Origin: a virus | Direction: 5' to 3' (one strand) | DNA: 27,219 bases | IMG/VR virus record: IMGVR_UViG_3300006119_000051 | Span: 1-27,219 of that record | Part shown: piece after piece, positions 6,936-13,863 of the stretch | Position numbering within the stretch: position 1 is the stretch's first letter | How the letters are laid out: each line of letters opens with the position of its first letter | Notes under the pieces: generated by a model | Told to the model about the DNA's origin: nothing | Database searches by the model: none | The model's input: the letters and a program-made list of their open reading frames with translations, nothing else | Made by a program: the position numbers and the translations under genes

Positions 6936-9245
6936 ATGGCACAAACAGGCTTTACACCCATCCTCATTTATGCAAGCGGAACAACGGGCAATACGCCATC
7001 CGCAGGTAATTTAACCTCTTCAGCAAACGGTGCTGAACTTGCAATCAATTATTTTGATGGAAAATTGTTTTATAAAGATGCGTCAGGTAATGTTCAAGTA
7101 TTGGCATCTAAAGCAGGCAATATCAACGTATCATCTATTAGCTTCGGCACAACAGGATTAACACCAAACACCGCAACAACAGGTGCAATTACCGTTACAG
7201 GTACATTGATAACAAGCAATGGCGGAACAGGGTTGGCGAGCTACACAGCAGGTGACTTGCCTTACTATGCGTCAGGTACAGCCTTATCTAAACTTGGTAT
7301 TGGTACTAGCGGACAGATTTTAACATCAAGCGGAACAGCCCCACAATGGTCAACACTAAGCGGTGTTGCGGTTACTACATTCCAAACATCGTTATCGGGA
7401 TTAACTCCTTCTACTGCAACAAGCGGTGCGATTACATTAGCAGGTACTCTTGGTGTAGCATCAGGGGGAACTGGGTTAAATTCCTTGTCATCAGGATATA
7501 TTCCTTATGGAAATGGTACAAGTGCTTTTAGTTCTAATGCTAATTTTTTATTTGATGGGACTAATTTAAACCTTAAATCAAGTGGAAACCTAAACTTTGT
7601 ATATGGTAGTTCTTCTCAAGGAATTAACTTTCAAAATGGTGTTGGCACAACAATACAACAAATTAAATATTTAGATAGTAATGGAAGTTTAACAATAGGT
7701 GGTGCATCAGGAACTTCTGTTCCAATTATTTTTAATACGAGTTCATCAACAGAAGCAATGCGTCTTAATACTTCAGGCTATCTAGGAATAGGTACAAGTA
7801 GTCCTAGTACATTACTTCAAATTAATGCTAGTGGAGCAAGTCCTGCATGGTTATATTCAACAAATGCAACAAGTGGAAGTTATTTTGGAACATCTGGAAC
7901 AGGCGAAACAATTGTTTACCAAACAGGTGCATATCCAATTCAATTTTATACAAATAGTTTAGAACGGATGCGTCTTGATTCATCAGGCAATCTAGGACTT
8001 GGAGTTACTCCTAGTGCTTGGACATCTGCTTTTAAAGTTGTTGAAATAGGTTCAAAAGGTGGTGCTTTAGCGGGTGCATCTGGTGAAGTTGACCTTTTTA
8101 ATAACGCTTATAACAATGGCTCTAACTATATTTATGGAATAAGTAGTTACGCAACCCAATTTCAAATGAATAACTTGGGTCAATTTAGATGGTACACAGC
8201 ACCATCAGGAACAGCAGGTACAACAGCTACCTTTACCCAAGCAATGACTTTAACAAATGCTGGTGGATTATCTGTAGGAACAACAAGTGATGCAGGTGCA
8301 GGAAATATAAGAGCATCAGGTGTATTTTATGCTGGTGATGGCAGTACATCTAACAATGCTTTTGCTAGAGCAGGTGGTTCAGGAACAGGAATTTATTTTC
8401 CAGCAGCTAACACTATAGGATTTTCAACAAGTGCAAGTGAAGTAGCAAGAATTGATTCATCAGGCAATCTAGGACTTGGAGTTATTCCTAGTGCTTGGGG
8501 AAGTTCAAGAAAAGCAATACAAGCTGGTGTTGGTGCATCATTACAAGGAAGTACAGGAACTTATGGCTTTGCTGAATTTGGTGCAAATTTTTATTACAAC
8601 GGAACAAGTGATATTTATTTAGCTTCTGATTATGCTTCTAAATATCGTCAAATATCAGGACAACATCAATTTTATGTAGCACCATCTAGTACAGGAACTA
8701 TATCCTTTACCCAAGCAATGACACTAGATAATAGTGGTAATTTATTAGTAGGTACTACAGCAACCAACGTTACTTCAGGTGGCTTTAATCTTTTGTTTAA
8801 TTCAGGTTCATCTTATGAAACTATTGGTCATGCTACAGGTTCAGCAAGTGGTGGAGCATATTTAGCATTTAGATACAACAATGGCGATATTGGAACTATT
8901 ACCCAAAACGGCACAACAGGTGTTTTATATAATCTTACATCTGATTATCGTCTTAAAAACAATCCAACAGCATTAACAGGTGCATCAGAGTTTATTATGG
9001 CTTTACAACCTAAGACTTGGGATTGGCATGATGGTTCAGGTAAAGGTGTTGGATTTATTGCTCACGAATTTATGGAAGTTGCTAAATATTCAGGCAATGG
9101 CACAAAAGATGCAGTAGACGCTGAAGGCAATCCAATCTATCAATCAATTCAACCATCATCATCTGAAGTTATGGCAAATCTTGTAGCATTAGTACAAGAA
9201 CAACAAGCAATTATTGAACAACTCAAAGCAAAGGTAGGTATCTAA
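6936..9245 (+). CDS. Tail fibre protein 2 with C-terminal peptidase S74 chaperone
   Basis: 769 residues, with AAAAGGA before the ATG. The N-terminal third shares repeats with fibre 1 (TTFQTSLSGLTPST...GGTG). The middle contains ERMRLDSSGNLGLGV / ARIDSSGNLGLGV units typical of S74-containing fibres. The last 101 residues form an intramolecular chaperone of the peptidase S74 family: SDYRLKNN at 669-676, where S669 and K674 correspond to the catalytic Ser-Lys pair, then a GVGFIAHE segment (about 705-712) and a C-terminal helix (VMANLVALVQEQQAIIEQL). In this family the domain trimerises the fibre and then cleaves itself off before the serine. The mature fibre would therefore end near residue 668. 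It is likely to be the receptor-binding fibre. Confidence 0.9.
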   Translation: MAQTGFTPILIYASGTTGNTPSAGNLTSSANGAELAINYFDGKLFYKDASGNVQVLASKAGNINVSSISFGTTGLTPNTATTGAITVTGTLITSNGGTGLASYTAGDLPYYASGTALSKLGIGTSGQILTSSGTAPQWSTLSGVAVTTFQTSLSGLTPSTATSGAITLAGTLGVASGGTGLNSLSSGYIPYGNGTSAFSSNANFLFDGTNLNLKSSGNLNFVYGSSSQGINFQNGVGTTIQQIKYLDSNGSLTIGGASGTSVPIIFNTSSSTEAMRLNTSGYLGIGTSSPSTLLQINASGASPAWLYSTNATSGSYFGTSGTGETIVYQTGAYPIQFYTNSLERMRLDSSGNLGLGVTPSAWTSAFKVVEIGSKGGALAGASGEVDLFNNAYNNGSNYIYGISSYATQFQMNNLGQFRWYTAPSGTAGTTATFTQAMTLTNAGGLSVGTTSDAGAGNIRASGVFYAGDGSTSNNAFARAGGSGTGIYFPAANTIGFSTSASEVARIDSSGNLGLGVIPSAWGSSRKAIQAGVGASLQGSTGTYGFAEFGANFYYNGTSDIYLASDYASKYRQISGQHQFYVAPSSTGTISFTQAMTLDNSGNLLVGTTATNVTSGGFNLLFNSGSSYETIGHATGSASGGAYLAFRYNNGDIGTITQNGTTGVLYNLTSDYRLKNNPTALTGASEFIMALQPKTWDWHDGSGKGVGFIAHEFMEVAKYSGNGTKDAVDAEGNPIYQSIQPSSSEVMANLVALVQEQQAIIEQLKAKVGI
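7975..8021 (+). repeat. 47-bp direct repeat inside fibre 2, copy 1
   Basis: This copy differs from the one at 8452-8498 by a single C/T change by eye. It encodes a DSSGNLGLGV-[TI]-PSAW unit. Such near-identity at the DNA level points to recent duplication or gene conversion within the fibre. Confidence 0.85.
8452..8498 (+). repeat. 47-bp direct repeat inside fibre 2, copy 2
   Basis: Second copy of the repeat at 7975-8021, in the same reading frame 477 bases downstream, so recombination between them would delete 159 codons without a frameshift. Confidence 0.85.
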
Positions 9246-9551
9246 ATGACAACATATTTATGGCAAGTAGTACAAATGGACAGACTAACAAGTGATAATT
9301 TCGTCATAGTTTGTCATTACACCGTAACGGCTACAGATGGCACTTACACAGCATCTACATACGGCACAACATCTTATACACAAGTAGAAGGTGAAACTTA
9401 TATTCCTTACGCTGATTTAACAGAAGCAATATGCGTAGGATGGGTGCAGACTTCAATTGGAAAAGATACAACAGAAGCAAGTTTACAGTCTCAAATTGAT
9501 TTATTAAAGAACCCAGTACAGGAATCAGGGGTGCCTTGGGTACAGTCTTAA
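9246..9551 (+). CDS. Small fibre-linked protein, DUF7936-like
   Basis: 101 residues starting at the base after the fibre stop. The pattern (short hydrophobic start, a strand VCHYTVTATDGTYTAS, then FIPYADLTE-like YIPYADLTEAICVGWVQ and an IDLLKNP...PW ending) matches a small phage family I remember as DUF7936, often found directly after tail-fibre genes. Its function is not established; by position it may assist fibre assembly or be a minor tail component. It has no membrane segment or cysteine motif and is followed at once by a terminator-like hairpin. Confidence 0.8.
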   Translation: MTTYLWQVVQMDRLTSDNFVIVCHYTVTATDGTYTASTYGTTSYTQVEGETYIPYADLTEAICVGWVQTSIGKDTTEASLQSQIDLLKNPVQESGVPWVQS

Positions 9552-9562
9552 TTTTAGGGTAA

Positions 9563-9592
9563 GCCATCAGCCCTTTTTGGTGGCAATTTTTT
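9563..9592 (+). terminator. Terminator-like hairpin between tail and lysis genes
   Basis: GCCATC (9563-9568) pairs with GGTGGC (9579-9584), including one T-G wobble, around a 10-base loop, followed by AA and a T-run (9587-9592). The stem is only six pairs, so efficiency may be moderate. It lies 12 bases after the stop of the preceding gene and before the start at 9606, dividing the fibre block from the lysis block. Confidence 0.55.
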
Positions 9593-9605
9593 AGGATATT
9601 AAAAA

Positions 9606-9785
9606 ATGGAAAAACTTTCATTAACAACTGATTTAATTAACGGCATTCTTCAGTATCTTGGTTCTAGACCTTTTGTTGAAGTTGCGGGATTAATTAATGA
9701 GATTCAAAAACAAGCAGGTGAGCAAGGCGCAACTCCTGTACAGCAAGAAATATTAGATACAAATCCACCAACCACAACCCAATAA
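9606..9785 (+). CDS. Small phage protein, conserved type, unknown function
   Basis: A 59-residue gene. It starts MEKLSLTTDLINGILQYLG, followed by SRPFVEVAGLINEIQKQ, and ends in a Thr/Pro-rich tail. The central NGILQYLGSRPFVEVAGLI block resembles a family of very short phage proteins common around lysis and tail genes, which gives reason to call it real. An AGGA lies 9 bases before the ATG. It contains no membrane segment or catalytic motif. It precedes the gene at 9795 by 9 bases in the same direction and probably shares its transcript. Confidence 0.75.
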   Translation: MEKLSLTTDLINGILQYLGSRPFVEVAGLINEIQKQAGEQGATPVQQEILDTNPPTTTQ

Positions 9786-9794
9786 GGAGTGTTT

Positions 9795-9977
9795 ATGGAC
9801 TTACTGAAGAAAATTGAAGAAACTGCAGAAAAGATTGTTCATCAAGTTGAATCAGCACTTGGATACAACACTGACCACGGGGATATTACCCGTGTAAAGG
9901 TTGATGAAACTCCTGCGGTTGTAGCACCGCCTACAGTTGAAACAACACCTTCTACACCTGAAGCTCCTGCGCAATAA
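9795..9977 (+). CDS. Small acidic protein with Pro/Thr-rich tail, unknown
   Basis: 60 residues. The ATG at 9795 is preferred over an in-frame GTG at 9789 because AAGGAGTG ends at 9790 and would overlap the GTG. An N-terminal amphipathic helix (MDLLKKIEETAEKIVHQVES) is followed by an unstructured Pro/Thr/Glu-rich tail. No membrane span is seen. The stop overlaps the next ATG (TAATG), so the two genes are translationally coupled. The family is unrecognised; it may be an accessory of the lysis module by position only. Confidence 0.65.
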   Translation: MDLLKKIEETAEKIVHQVESALGYNTDHGDITRVKVDETPAVVAPPTVETTPSTPEAPAQ

Positions 9978-10186
9978 TGGATATGGATGCAATTATCGCC
10001 GATACAGATAAGCGATTATCAGTACATGAAGCCGTTTGTGAAGAACGGTATAACGCTATTTTGGAATCTTTTGAAAAAGGTACAAAACGCATGGAACGTA
10101 TTGAATATTTGTTGTATGCGGTAATTGCTTCTGTTTTCTTTGGTAAAGATTTTTTGGTTGAATTTGTAAAGAATTTAATCAAATGA
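9977..10186 (+). CDS. XhlA-like small membrane protein, possible holin accessory
   Basis: 69 residues. An acidic helical N-terminus (ADTDKRLSVHEAVCEERYNAILESFEKG) leads into KRMERIEYLLYAVIASVFFGKDFLVEFV, with one probable membrane span at about 43-56. The layout of a coiled-coil-like charged segment followed by RIEYLLYAVIA resembles haemolysin XhlA / class II-III holin-partner proteins encoded beside phage endolysins. It lies in the lysis block, coupled to both neighbours. Whether it is a holin, a holin regulator or something else cannot be decided from sequence. Confidence 0.65.
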   Translation: MDMDAIIADTDKRLSVHEAVCEERYNAILESFEKGTKRMERIEYLLYAVIASVFFGKDFLVEFVKNLIK

Positions 10187-10187
10187 A

Positions 10188-10640
10188 ATGCCTGATATTA
10201 ACCCAATTGCTGAAGGAGCAAAATCTTTAAGCGAAGGATTAAATAGTGCAAGGCAAGCTGGAAAAAGCCTTACAAAAAGTATTGAAGATATACAGCATGA
10301 TGGTTTAGAAGTTGCAAAGGAGCAACTACACAACAAGAAAATTAAAGATTCGCAAGAAGAATCTTATAGTAATTCAATCATATTTAAAGCAATAAATGAA
10401 TATGAAACGCAACGTGAAATAATTGATGCCGAAAATAAGGCAGAAGCTAATTTTAAAAAGAAGTATGGCGCAAAAGAATGGGCTAAAGTAGTTGAATTAA
10501 AAGCTGTTGTAGAACGTGAACATAAAGAAAACAAAAAATATTATGGGCATAAGCTAAGTGATGTAAGGCGTGTACAATTTTGGTGTTTTTTCGTAGCTTT
10601 CATTATTACAACATTGCTGTTTTATTTTAGGCTTGTATGA
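10188..10640 (+). CDS. Tail-anchored membrane protein of the lysis block
   Basis: 150 residues, mostly charged helix (residues 1-128, many Lys/Glu/Gln, probably coiled coil), ending in a single hydrophobic segment at about 130-148 (VQFWCFFVAFIITTLLFYF). The span is at the extreme C-terminus, so the bulk is expected in the cytoplasm with the tail in the inner membrane. It starts two bases after the previous stop and ends in ATGA overlap with the next small gene. A role as antiholin or lysis regulator is possible from context; I recognise no family. Confidence 0.7.
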   Translation: MPDINPIAEGAKSLSEGLNSARQAGKSLTKSIEDIQHDGLEVAKEQLHNKKIKDSQEESYSNSIIFKAINEYETQREIIDAENKAEANFKKKYGAKEWAKVVELKAVVEREHKENKKYYGHKLSDVRRVQFWCFFVAFIITTLLFYFRLV

Positions 10641-10807
10641 ATTGGGCAAAATATTGGTTATGTGTATTTTTAATTGAATTAGTTTTATGGTCGTATATTG
10701 TTTATTTATGGTATGAAATTCACTTGTTAAAACCAAAACCCAAACGGTTTGTAATAACAAGAACGATTACGGAAGAAAGAACAAAAAAGGATATTGTTCG
10801 TGGATGA
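10637..10807 (+). CDS. 56-aa single-span membrane protein
   Basis: It begins MNWAKYWLCVFLIELVLWSY, giving one membrane span at about 5-27, followed by a basic tail (KPKPKRFVITRTITEERTKK) that by the positive-inside rule should face the cytoplasm. It overlaps the previous gene by ATGA and the next by eight bases, and no other frame covers this stretch, so it fills what would otherwise be a gap in the lysis block. It is a candidate for a pinholin-like or regulatory membrane peptide, with no family recognised. Confidence 0.65.
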   Translation: MNWAKYWLCVFLIELVLWSYIVYLWYEIHLLKPKPKRFVITRTITEERTKKDIVRG

Positions 10808-10877
10808 TAATATATTCAAATGGTGGACGATATTTGCACTTGTTTGTATGATGTTAATTATTTTGTTAAAGGATTGA
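10800..10877 (+). CDS. 25-aa membrane micropeptide with GTG start
   Basis: The GTG at 10800 is preceded by AAAGGA (10786-10791) with an 8-base spacer, which favours it over the ATG at 10804 in another frame. The peptide, MDDNIFKWWTIFALVCMMLI then ILLKD, is two acidic residues, a Trp pair and a continuous hydrophobic span (about 8-23). It ends one base before the next ATG, and the ribosome-binding site of that gene (AAAGGA, 10868-10873) lies inside its last codons. It may be a real lysis-block membrane peptide or a leader that couples translation of the holin-like gene. Confidence 0.5.
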   Translation: MDDNIFKWWTIFALVCMMLIILLKD

Positions 10878-10878
10878 T

Positions 10879-11373
10879 ATGGATTGGTTAGCACAAATAG
10901 CACCAAGTATAGCTACGGCATTAGGTGGACCACTAGCGGGGCTGGCGGTTACTGCAGTATCTAAAGCGCTTGGTATTGATGAAAAAGATGTTCAATCAAC
11001 GATTGAATCTGGTAAATTAACAGCAGAACAATTAGCGAACCTTAAACAAGCCGAAGTTCAATTGCAAGCAAGGGCTCAAGAATTAGGTTTAGATTTTGAA
11101 AAACTTGCGGTAGATGACCGTAAATCCGCAAGGGATATGCAAACAGCAACGCATTCATGGATTCCACCATTACTTTCCATTTTAATTACAGCTGGATTTT
11201 TTGGAATTTTATTTGCTTTGATGATGGGCTATGCAACAAAGTCTGATGAATTAATGATTATGCTTGGTTCATTATCTACGGCGTGGGTTGGTATTATTTC
11301 TTTTTACTTTGGTTCATCGGCGGGTAGTCAAAAGAAAGATGAACTATTACATCAAAGTACACCTACAACATGA
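10879..11373 (+). CDS. Holin-like protein (3TM type)
   Basis: 164 residues. The N-terminus has a Gly/Ala-rich hydrophobic segment (about 7-31), then a charged helical middle (AEVQLQARAQELGLDFEKLAVDDRKSAR). Two clear membrane spans follow, at about 94-117 (SWIPPLLSILITAGFFGILFA) and 124-146 (a segment ending in SFYFGSSAGS). The DRKSARDMQ...SWIPPLL...SAWVGIISFYFGSSAGS signature is common in phage proteins encoded just before the endolysin and resembles 3TM holins of the gene-transfer-agent type. It overlaps the endolysin start by ATGA. This is the best holin candidate of the cassette, though the neighbouring membrane proteins leave the assignment open. Confidence 0.75.
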   Translation: MDWLAQIAPSIATALGGPLAGLAVTAVSKALGIDEKDVQSTIESGKLTAEQLANLKQAEVQLQARAQELGLDFEKLAVDDRKSARDMQTATHSWIPPLLSILITAGFFGILFALMMGYATKSDELMIMLGSLSTAWVGIISFYFGSSAGSQKKDELLHQSTPTT

Positions 11374-11885
11374 AAGATAATTATTTTACATCATTGCAAA
11401 ATGTATTAAAAAGCGAAGGCGGGTGGTCGGATAATCCAAGCGACCCAGGTGGTGCTACGATGAAAGGTATTACCCTAGAAGTATATCGTGCGTGGAAACG
11501 TAATCCGCATATTACAAAAGATGAATTAAAGGCTATTCCAGATGTTGATGTGTACAATCTTTATAAACAAAACTATTGGGATAAGTGCCGTTGTGATGAT
11601 TTACCAGCTGGTATTGATTATGCAGTTTTTGATGCTTCAGTTAATATGGGTGTTGGTCGAGCTGCTAAGTTAATTCAAGAAGCTGTTGGCGTGGTTGCCG
11701 ATGGGATTATTGGAAACGGAACAATAGAAGCCATTAATAAAACAAATCCACGTTCTATATTGGAAAACTTTAGTGTAGAAAAACAAAACTTTTATAAATC
11801 ATTTCCTACGTTTGAAACTTTTGGCAAAGGTTGGTTAAATCGTGTAGCAGAAGTAAAAACAAGTGCAGAAAGTATGCTTGCATAA
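11370..11885 (+). CDS. Endolysin, GH108 muramidase
   Basis: 171 residues. The N-terminal domain carries the hallmark of glycoside hydrolase family 108, SEGGWSDNPSDPGGATMKGI at residues 15-34, in which E16 is the expected catalytic acid. An NYWDKCRCDDLPAGIDYAVFD segment (68-88) and the C-terminal half (VNMGVGRAAKLIQEAVG...DGIIGNGTIEAIN) match the PG_binding_3 region that follows in this family. It cleaves the glycan backbone of peptidoglycan at the end of infection. No signal peptide or signal-anchor is seen, so it should need the holin to reach the wall. It is coupled to the holin-like gene by ATGA. Confidence 0.93.
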   Translation: MKDNYFTSLQNVLKSEGGWSDNPSDPGGATMKGITLEVYRAWKRNPHITKDELKAIPDVDVYNLYKQNYWDKCRCDDLPAGIDYAVFDASVNMGVGRAAKLIQEAVGVVADGIIGNGTIEAINKTNPRSILENFSVEKQNFYKSFPTFETFGKGWLNRVAEVKTSAESMLA

Positions 11886-11950
11886 GCAAAAAAGGTTTAA
11901 AATAACGAAAATCGTTTGGGATAAACGGTTGGCATATTTAAGGATAAATT

Positions 11951-12607
11951 ATGGCAGCTCAAACTACCCCATCTAATACCAACGCATCGGCGATGACCTA
12001 TAATTCGCTGATTTTAGACGTTCAGCAATACCTTGAACGCAATGATAGCGCTGTAACAAATCAAATACCTGAATTCATTATGTTGGCGGAATTTGAAATT
12101 GCCCAACAAATTAAAACACTAGGGCAAATGCAGGTAGCTGAATCTACGATGACCGCATCTAACCCTGTAATTCCAAAGCCCGCACGTTGGCGTAAAACGG
12201 TTAGTATGAATTTAACCAATAATGGGCAAATACAACCAGTTTTCTTGCGTAAATATGAATATTTAAGGCAATATAGTCCAAGTTCTACAACTACAGGCAC
12301 ACCCCTATATTATGCCGATTACAACTATGATAATTGGATTGTTGCCCCAACACCAGACCAGAACTATACATTTGAAGTATTGTATTACGAACGATTAGCA
12401 CCGCTATCCAATGATAATCAAACCAATTGGATAACGATTAATGCGCCAAATGCGATGCTATTTGGAACTTTGTTGCAAGCTATCTTATTTGTTAAAAACG
12501 ACCAACGCCAAATATTTCAACAAAAATATCAAGAAGCGATGCAAACCCTTAAACAAGAAGACCAATTACGCCTTGCCGATAGACAAGCGATTGCTATTGA
12601 AAGCTAA
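11951..12607 (+). CDS. Phage head-tail adaptor protein
   Basis: 218 residues, AAGGA before the ATG. The sequence MTYNSLILDVQQYLER...IPEFIMLAEFEIAQQIKTLGQ, then IPKPARWRKTVSMNL, YLRQYSP and a C-terminal helical region (FQQKYQEAMQTLKQEDQLRLADRQAI) matches phage adaptor proteins of the SU10/gp11-like group that sit between portal and nozzle. The mix of an N-terminal helical bundle and a central beta region fits. It is separated from the other neck-type genes (3286-4685) by the fibres and the lysis block, an uncommon order. It heads the second late block, after a 65-base gap holding only a weak hairpin. Confidence 0.82.
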   Translation: MAAQTTPSNTNASAMTYNSLILDVQQYLERNDSAVTNQIPEFIMLAEFEIAQQIKTLGQMQVAESTMTASNPVIPKPARWRKTVSMNLTNNGQIQPVFLRKYEYLRQYSPSSTTTGTPLYYADYNYDNWIVAPTPDQNYTFEVLYYERLAPLSNDNQTNWITINAPNAMLFGTLLQAILFVKNDQRQIFQQKYQEAMQTLKQEDQLRLADRQAIAIES

Positions 12608-12609
12608 TT

Positions 12610-13863
12610 ATGACTACATCTAACCCTACTTATACATCGCCTTTTACTGGGCAAACAGTTTCCCCTAGCCCAGTATCATATGAATCAATTACGTTAAGCG
12701 CCAATACAACGCTTCAATGGTCAATCAACGGTAATAATCAAAACCAAGTTACCGCTAATATTATTGAAGTATCGGCAACAACGGGTGGATTAACCCTTTA
12801 TATGCCACCCGCTACCCAAGTATCAACAGGGCAGGCAATGATTATCCGTAATACGGGTTCAAATACATTTACGGTTGCATCAAATAATAGCGTTACATCG
12901 CCACCAAGCACAACGATTGTATCCGCTACTGCGGGGGTGGCTTATTACATTTATGTAATCGATAACACAACAATTCCTGGAACATGGAATACGGTTACGT
13001 TTGGTGCAGGAACATCGGCTGCAAATGCAGCAACCCTTGCTGGATATGGTTTAACGGCAATTGGTGCTACCCTTAACCAACAAACAACCGTACAAACATA
13101 TAGTGCTACAGCAACGATTCCATCATCAAATCGTGCGCAAATTAATGTTTGGACGGGTGGTGCTGGAACATTAAACCTACCATCCGCATCAAGCGTAGGT
13201 ATGGGTTGGTTTACTATCTTTAAAAACGATGGTACGGGAATATTAACCTTAGCACCGAATGGTGCGGATACGATTGATGGTAATTCTAATCAACAATTGC
13301 AACTTACCGAATCGATTGTATTAATTTCATTTGGTTCGGGTGGCTGGTATTCATATGCATATGGGCGTTCAAATCAATTTGCTTATACGGAATTAGCTCT
13401 ATCGGTAACGGGTGGTACATTAACCCTATCTAGCGCACAAGCTGCAAATACTATACAAATTTATACGGGAACATTAACTAGCAATCAAATTGTTGTTGTG
13501 CCATCAACCGTACAACTATACGCAATCACCAATAATACAACGGGTTCATATACTTTTACTGTAAAAACATCCGTGGGTGGCGGTGCTACTGTAACAATAT
13601 CGCAAAACACATCGTTAATTTTAATTTGCGATGGTACAAACGTATATAACGCAGCATCTGGTTCATCATCAAGTATTACGTCCCTAACACTAGGTAATGG
13701 TTCAACATCAGTACCATCTTTAAAGTTTGTTGGTGATGCGAATACTGGATTATATTTACCCGCATCGGGGCAATTAGGCGTAGTAGTAGGTAATGCCGAA
13801 GTAGCTTATTTTTCATCAACCTATTTCTATGCTTTAGGTGGAATAGCAGGGGGTGGATTTTGA
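12610..13863 (+). CDS. Fibre-like virion protein
   Basis: 417 residues starting two bases after the adaptor stop. The N-terminus (SPFTGQTVSPSPVSYESITLSANTTLQW) is a pattern I recognise from small podoviral tail proteins. The middle is made of beta-rich segments with GTLNLP / GTLTL motifs, and the C-terminus has PSLKFVGDANTGLYLPASGQLGVVV, a segment common in phage fibres before their tips. It lacks an S74 or other chaperone domain. Position between adaptor and gp10-like protein suggests it is mounted on the nozzle or needle region rather than being a long side fibre. Its stop overlaps the TTG start of the next gene. Confidence 0.75.
   Translation: MTTSNPTYTSPFTGQTVSPSPVSYESITLSANTTLQWSINGNNQNQVTANIIEVSATTGGLTLYMPPATQVSTGQAMIIRNTGSNTFTVASNNSVTSPPSTTIVSATAGVAYYIYVIDNTTIPGTWNTVTFGAGTSAANAATLAGYGLTAIGATLNQQTTVQTYSATATIPSSNRAQINVWTGGAGTLNLPSASSVGMGWFTIFKNDGTGILTLAPNGADTIDGNSNQQLQLTESIVLISFGSGGWYSYAYGRSNQFAYTELALSVTGGTLTLSSAQAANTIQIYTGTLTSNQIVVVPSTVQLYAITNNTTGSYTFTVKTSVGGGATVTISQNTSLILICDGTNVYNAASGSSSSITSLTLGNGSTSVPSLKFVGDANTGLYLPASGQLGVVVGNAEVAYFSSTYFYALGGIAGGGF

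Noticed and set aside
7975-8498. Diversity-generating retroelement suggested by repeats in a fibre gene
   Set aside because: The copies differ by one C/T change, not at adenines, no template/variable pair of normal length is seen, and no reverse transcriptase is in the window.
10804-10851. 15-codon ATG frame in the lysis block
   Set aside because: It is too far from the AAAGGA site and encodes a short non-hydrophobic peptide; the GTG frame at 10800 fits the site and ends at the next gene.
11913-11927. Small hairpin CGTTT-GGGAT-AAACG between endolysin and adaptor genes
   Set aside because: The stem is short and weak and no T-run follows, so it is not called a terminator.
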